A stretch of 8,142 nt of DNA from a bacterium (GTDB lineage Bacteria; UBA9089; CG2-30-40-21; SBAY01). The DNA is taken from NCBI GenBank assembly GCA_040757115.1, contig JBFLYA010000172.1, forward strand, positions 1 to 8,142, read 5' to 3'. Each line of letters opens with the position of its first letter. The stretch's first letter is position 1. This document shows, one piece after another, positions 5,670-8,142 of this stretch. The notes below the pieces were generated by a model. That model did no database searches. It was not told the DNA's origin and was given only the letters and a program-made list of their open reading frames with translations. The position numbers were made by a program, and so were the translations under genes.

Positions 5670-5887
5670 TTTCTACCTTGTATTTTTGCCTGAAGTTCAT
5701 CGAGAGATAAAAGAGTCCCCCGCCCAGATTCATATCTTTTGAACCTTTTGTCCAACTCCTCTATGTGGCTTTGAGGAATAGGAACAACAGATTCATCCGA
5801 AGCAATACTATCCCACAGATTCTCAACAAACAAAATCTTTTCCGGCGTACTTAATTTAGTGATTTCGGGAATATCATTCACGCGCAC
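5666..5887 (-). CDS. Antitoxin of the addiction-module (Unstab_antitox) family
   Basis: A 73-residue acidic-to-mixed protein matching the small addiction-module antitoxins that pair with RelE/ParE toxins. The landmarks are ITKLSTPEKILFVENLWDSIA (9-29), where the ls..E...l.e.LwdSi pattern is diagnostic, and a C-terminal helix with SLDELQAKIQ (61-70) that would wrap the toxin. It is read first in the pair and would neutralise the toxin and probably repress the operon. The start is GTG at 5887, chosen because AAGGAG lies seven bases upstream; a second in-frame GTG two codons later is a weaker alternative. The promoter at 6023-6051 is about 130 bases upstream, and the right copy of the 64-bp repeat sits in the leader between them. 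Confidence 0.85.
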   Translation of the reverse strand: MRVNDIPEITKLSTPEKILFVENLWDSIASDESVVPIPQSHIEELDKRFKRYESGRGTLLSLDELQAKIQGRK

Positions 5888-5894
5888 TTTTTAT

Positions 5895-5900
5895 CTCCTT
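5895..5900 (-). promoter_or_regulatory. Shine-Dalgarno site setting the GTG start of the antitoxin
   Basis: AAGGAG on the minus strand, seven bases before GTG at 5887. It is the main reason to prefer this non-ATG start. Confidence 0.75.
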
Positions 5901-5906
5901 TTCTTT

Positions 5907-5970
5907 AACTGATAGGAATTTCCTTTGTGAATCCACAAATGAACGCAGATATTAGGATTTAAAAGAAGAA
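5907..5970. repeat. 64-bp direct repeat, right copy
   Basis: Partner of 5120-5183, same orientation, with two differences (c for t, a for g near the middle). It lies in the leader of the toxin-antitoxin operon, only seven bases upstream of the antitoxin's ribosome site. Together the copies bracket the toxin-antitoxin pair. Confidence 0.9.
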
Positions 5971-6022
5971 ACTGCATATTACACCTCACTTAAATTCAAG
6001 CATAATCCTTCAACTTAACTTA

Positions 6023-6051
6023 AGTATAGCACGAAGCGATATAAATGTCAA
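6023..6051 (-). promoter_or_regulatory. Strong sigma70 promoter for the toxin-antitoxin operon
   Basis: On the minus strand TTGACA (6051-6046), a 17-bp spacer and TATACT (6028-6023) make a near-consensus promoter pointing at the antitoxin. Immediately downstream is cttaacttaag, including the palindrome ACTTAAGT overlapping the end of the -10, a plausible operator for antitoxin autorepression. The operator idea is inference. Confidence 0.75.
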
Positions 6052-6113
6052 TTAAATTTCATTACAACTCTTCCGTAACCATATCTTCCCTTAAGTCGGT
6101 GAATGCTTACGAC

Positions 6114-7613
6114 TTACGCCAGTATCACTGGTAGGCGAAAGGTTTCACGGATTATGGTTGCTTCTTGAAGAGTAAAAACAACTATAACCATATCTTCTGG
6201 TGAAATCTGATTTAAGAGAACATCACCTGGTATCCGCCATTCTTTTTCCGATGTCCAATCACTCTTTGATAAGTGATGTAATTGGAATCTAAACCGTTCA
6301 GTCGCTGGTAGTTTCTTGAATTTAGATTCAGGGGCATAGATTACTGGTTTAATCGCCATCTTTTTCAGGATATTTCTCCGAATGCCGATTCCATAAGGTT
6401 CAAAAGTCCAGCGAATCAAAGCAGGGTTCCATTTACGGATTTTAATCAATTCATTTGGTAGGCAAGCAGTAAATGAAGTTACCGGCGTTTTTCCCCGAAT
6501 AAGCCGATTACTGGCACGAATAAGTTTTTCTTTGAGAATTCGGCATAAGGTATCAAAAGCCGTATGCCCGGCATCAGATTCACCAGCAATAAGTGATTGG
6601 ATATATGCAGATAAAGATTGTCCTGGCCATGGTCCAGGGCAGGCACGAGTATAATGAAAGAGATACTCATCTAATTTAACCATATCGAGTTCAATTGTAT
6701 GGAGTGGAGTATCCGTGACACTGCCTACCTCAACTGTCTGAAGTGGCGTGTCTATGACACTGCCTACCTCCAAAGACTCTGCACCAGATAATAATAAATT
6801 CTGATTGCCTTTTGTGTTCTGGTCAAATCTTGTTGGTCGAAATACGGTAACCTTCTTTTTTTCTGAAAATGATTTAGCCACTAATCTCTGGATATTCCCT
6901 TGTGCACAAGCCTCAGCTACAAAGAGATACTCGGCTAAAGCCACTACCCAGTAATCGCGAGTAACCAATCGTTCCTTACGAGATGGTAAGGTAATTTCAG
7001 GTAAGAATGGGGAGATAAACAGTGTCTTTTCTAATCCAAACATATTGCTGAATTTATCGTAAAAAGCCTTTTGAAGGTCAGGGGTTAATACCCCTGGTAA
7101 ATATTCATCCAGAACAATAATCACTGGTGAATGAAATTGTTTGGCAATAAAGGTAACTATTTCGTAAGTAAGTATGCCAAGGCTGGAAACAATCGTCAGT
7201 TTTTTTGCGATTACCTGTTGAGTTAATTTTATTGTTACTTTTAGCCAGCGAGTAGTAGGTGTTACGGCACGAAGTTTATGTGAATTTAATACCGCGGCCT
7301 TAGAGGAATTTAGTATCTCTGGATTCCCCTGAGCAAAAAGGATTTGCTCACCAATAAATAACACAAAAACACCATTTTCTAACCATTGCTTTGCTTTTTC
7401 TTTTGCCTGATGAATATTTAACCGATGAGCAGATAAACCATATCTTTTACTTACCTCCGTAATCCAGGTATATGGGTCATCAAAAATATTATTACTTTTA
7501 TTGATTTTTATCAGAAAGGAAGAAACTTGAGTGGCAGTTAAATGTTTAAATTGAGAAAATAAGGCAAGAGTAAAAAGTATGGGAAAAGAAGAGTTATCTT
7601 TCAATTTTTGCAT
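6114..7613 (-). CDS. DprA-like (SLOG/Rossmann) protein fused to a C-terminal DUF2971-like domain
   Basis: A 499-residue protein. Residues 1-85 are mostly helical, like the front domain of DprA. Residues 89-260 follow the DprA Rossmann plan: EQILFAQGNPEIL (the DprA lf.GN..lL motif), AAVLNSHKL, IAKKLTIVSSLG, SPVIIVLDEYLPG, VTRDYWVVALAEYLFVAEAC and KKKVTVFRP. Yet DprA's GSR, SG.A.GID and RNRIIA motifs are replaced, so a role in loading RecA onto DNA is unlikely and a nucleotide-sensing SLOG-type role is more plausible. A linker carries two 13-residue repeats (283-308). The C-terminal part has FHYTRACPGPWPGQS (319-333), VTSFTACLP (378-386), RWTFEPYGIGI (401-411), KPVIYAP and DWTSEKEWRIPGD (452-464). 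This order (HYT, SFT, G-I, P-V-Y, E-E-R) recalls DUF2971/ADP-ribosyltransferase-like proteins; that is a guess. The ATG has AGGGAG only one base upstream, so the TTG at codon 4 is an alternative start. Monocistronic; promoter candidate at 7758-7786. Confidence 0.7.
   Translation of the reverse strand: MQKLKDNSSFPILFTLALFSQFKHLTATQVSSFLIKINKSNNIFDDPYTWITEVSKRYGLSAHRLNIHQAKEKAKQWLENGVFVLFIGEQILFAQGNPEILNSSKAAVLNSHKLRAVTPTTRWLKVTIKLTQQVIAKKLTIVSSLGILTYEIVTFIAKQFHSPVIIVLDEYLPGVLTPDLQKAFYDKFSNMFGLEKTLFISPFLPEITLPSRKERLVTRDYWVVALAEYLFVAEACAQGNIQRLVAKSFSEKKKVTVFRPTRFDQNTKGNQNLLLSGAESLEVGSVIDTPLQTVEVGSVTDTPLHTIELDMVKLDEYLFHYTRACPGPWPGQSLSAYIQSLIAGESDAGHTAFDTLCRILKEKLIRASNRLIRGKTPVTSFTACLPNELIKIRKWNPALIRWTFEPYGIGIRRNILKKMAIKPVIYAPESKFKKLPATERFRFQLHHLSKSDWTSEKEWRIPGDVLLNQISPEDMVIVVFTLQEATIIRETFRLPVILA
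6690..6767 (-). repeat. 39-bp tandem duplication in the linker of the DprA-like fusion gene
   Basis: Two adjacent 39-bp units encode VGSVIDTPLQTVE and VGSVTDTPLHTIE (residues 283-308). It lies exactly between the Rossmann part and the C-terminal domain, so it works as a variable-length linker and keeps the frame. Confidence 0.85.
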
Positions 7614-7626
7614 ACTCCCTGTAATT

Positions 7627-7675
7627 GGTAACTGGTGATTGGTAACTGGTAATTAGTTACCAATCACCAGTTACC
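7627..7675. repeat. Perfect 21-bp inverted repeat in the leader of the DprA-like gene
   Basis: Arms 7627-7647 and 7655-7675 are perfectly complementary around a 7-base loop (ggtaatt). Each arm contains ggtaact twice, so smaller folds are also possible. It lies 13 bases before the gene's start, between the start and its promoter candidate, so the mRNA leader would carry a strong hairpin close to the ribosome site. Confidence 0.92.
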
Positions 7676-7757
7676 AGTACCTTATTCGAGCCAAATGCCT
7701 TATCACAATTTCGTGCGTTATTTGTTCTACACGACACTATCAACTCCGTCATTTCCA

Positions 7758-7786
7758 AGCATACCACAATTTCTTCCTTTTTGCAA
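7758..7786 (-). promoter_or_regulatory. Candidate sigma70 promoter for the DprA-like fusion gene
   Basis: On the minus strand TTGCAA (7786-7781), a 17-bp spacer and TATGCT (7763-7758). It reads toward the gene starting at 7613, leaving a leader of about 135 bases that includes the perfect hairpin. It is back to back with the plus-strand promoter at 7797-7825. Confidence 0.5.
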
Positions 7787-7796
7787 GCATTTTTTA

Positions 7797-7825
7797 TTGA
7801 CTTTTTGGGGAAAACTATGTATAAT
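7797..7825 (+). promoter_or_regulatory. Strong rightward sigma70 promoter with no gene in the window
   Basis: TTGACT at 7797-7802, 17 bp, TATAAT at 7820-7825: a perfect -10 and a five-of-six -35. Transcription would start near 7832 and run straight into the nested inverted-repeat element, with no believable reading frame for the remaining 300 bases. It may serve a gene past the window edge, a non-coding RNA, or a gene that has been lost. Confidence 0.7.
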
Positions 7826-7840
7826 AATCCGCAGATTTCA

Positions 7841-8133
7841 GTAACCGTTCAGGTAGTCCTTTACCGCGGAGACGCAGAGGAACAGAGAAGACATAGAAAT
7901 AAAGTAACTATTCAGCCACTGATTAACACGGATTAGCACGGATAAATCCAGAGGGCAGAAGGCAGAGGACAGAGGACAACAGGAGGAAAAATCTTCAGCC
8001 TAACTACGGACACGGATACCGGACACGATTCACGAATTTTCAGTGTTTCATCTGTGTCCATCTGTGGCTGAATAGTTATCAATAAATTTTAATTTTTTCT
8101 CTGCGTCTCTGTGTCTGTGCGGTGAACGGTTAC
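7841..8133. repeat. Nested inverted-repeat element of about 290 bp
   Basis: Three complementary pairs are nested in order: gtaaccgttca (7841-7851) with tgaacggttac (8123-8133); gagacgcagag (7869-7879) with ctctgcgtctc (8099-8109); taactattcagcca (7905-7918) with tggctgaatagtta (8065-8078). All three are perfect. Inside are near-repeats such as acacggattagcacgg, a purine-rich ggcagaaggcagaggacag run and a cggacacggata...cggacacg pair. No gene is present. The structure fits a non-autonomous fold-back element or a large structured RNA; the words recur elsewhere in the window. Confidence 0.8.
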
Positions 8134-8142
8134 AGAATTTGT

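Noticed and set aside
6114-7613. Ordinary dprA gene for natural transformation
   Set aside because: The GSR, SG.A.GID and RNRIIA motifs are not preserved and the C-terminal third is unlike DprA's short winged-helix tail.

Overview
The window looks like a piece of an AT-rich bacterial chromosome. The evidence is Shine-Dalgarno sites before several genes, sigma70-type promoters with 17-bp spacers, GTG starts, a bacterial-type polyprenyl synthase and a type II toxin-antitoxin pair. The gaps between genes are packed with short-word tandem and fold-back repeats of a style I associate with uncultivated candidate-phylum genomes. I cannot name a lineage from the sequence alone.

Layout, left to right. 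(1) 1-640: the 3' half of an IS481-type transposase with its probable right end, then a candidate promoter. (2) 730-1644, plus strand: a complete short-chain trans-prenyl diphosphate synthase (IspA type) whose last codons run into repeat-like DNA. (3) 1645-2563: about 0.9 kb without genes, holding at least six different repeat blocks, three of them inverted. (4) 2564-5119, minus strand: the wreck of what I read as a type III restriction-modification operon. In transcription order it holds a methyltransferase (Mod-like) fragment, an intact Bro-N family protein, an AlbA_2/RecG-like ATP-binding protein reduced by a large internal deletion and two single-base shifts, and the first 221 residues of a Res-type helicase cut off exactly at a 27-bp-arm hairpin. 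Spacings of 16 and 2 bp and an 8-bp overlap show it was one transcription unit. (5) 5120-5970: a RelE/ParE-type toxin and its antitoxin, between two 64-bp direct repeats. A strong promoter lies upstream at 6023-6051. (6) 6114-7613, minus strand: a 499-residue protein joining a divergent DprA-like (SLOG/Rossmann) domain to a C-terminal domain I only tentatively place with DUF2971/ADP-ribosyltransferase-like families. It has its own promoter candidate and a perfect 21-bp hairpin in its leader. (7) 7676-8142: no gene. A strong rightward promoter fires into a nested inverted-repeat element of about 290 bp.

How the parts fit. This is an accessory, defence-flavoured island beside one housekeeping gene. 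The restriction locus has lost both its cutting and modifying functions, while the toxin-antitoxin pair, the Bro-N gene and the DprA-like fusion remain open. The repeats sit at the broken ends of three coding remnants (the transposase, mod and res), so they look tied to the decay. The most interesting intact gene is the DprA-like fusion, a candidate nucleotide-sensor plus effector protein. That role is inference from domain layout and neighbourhood.
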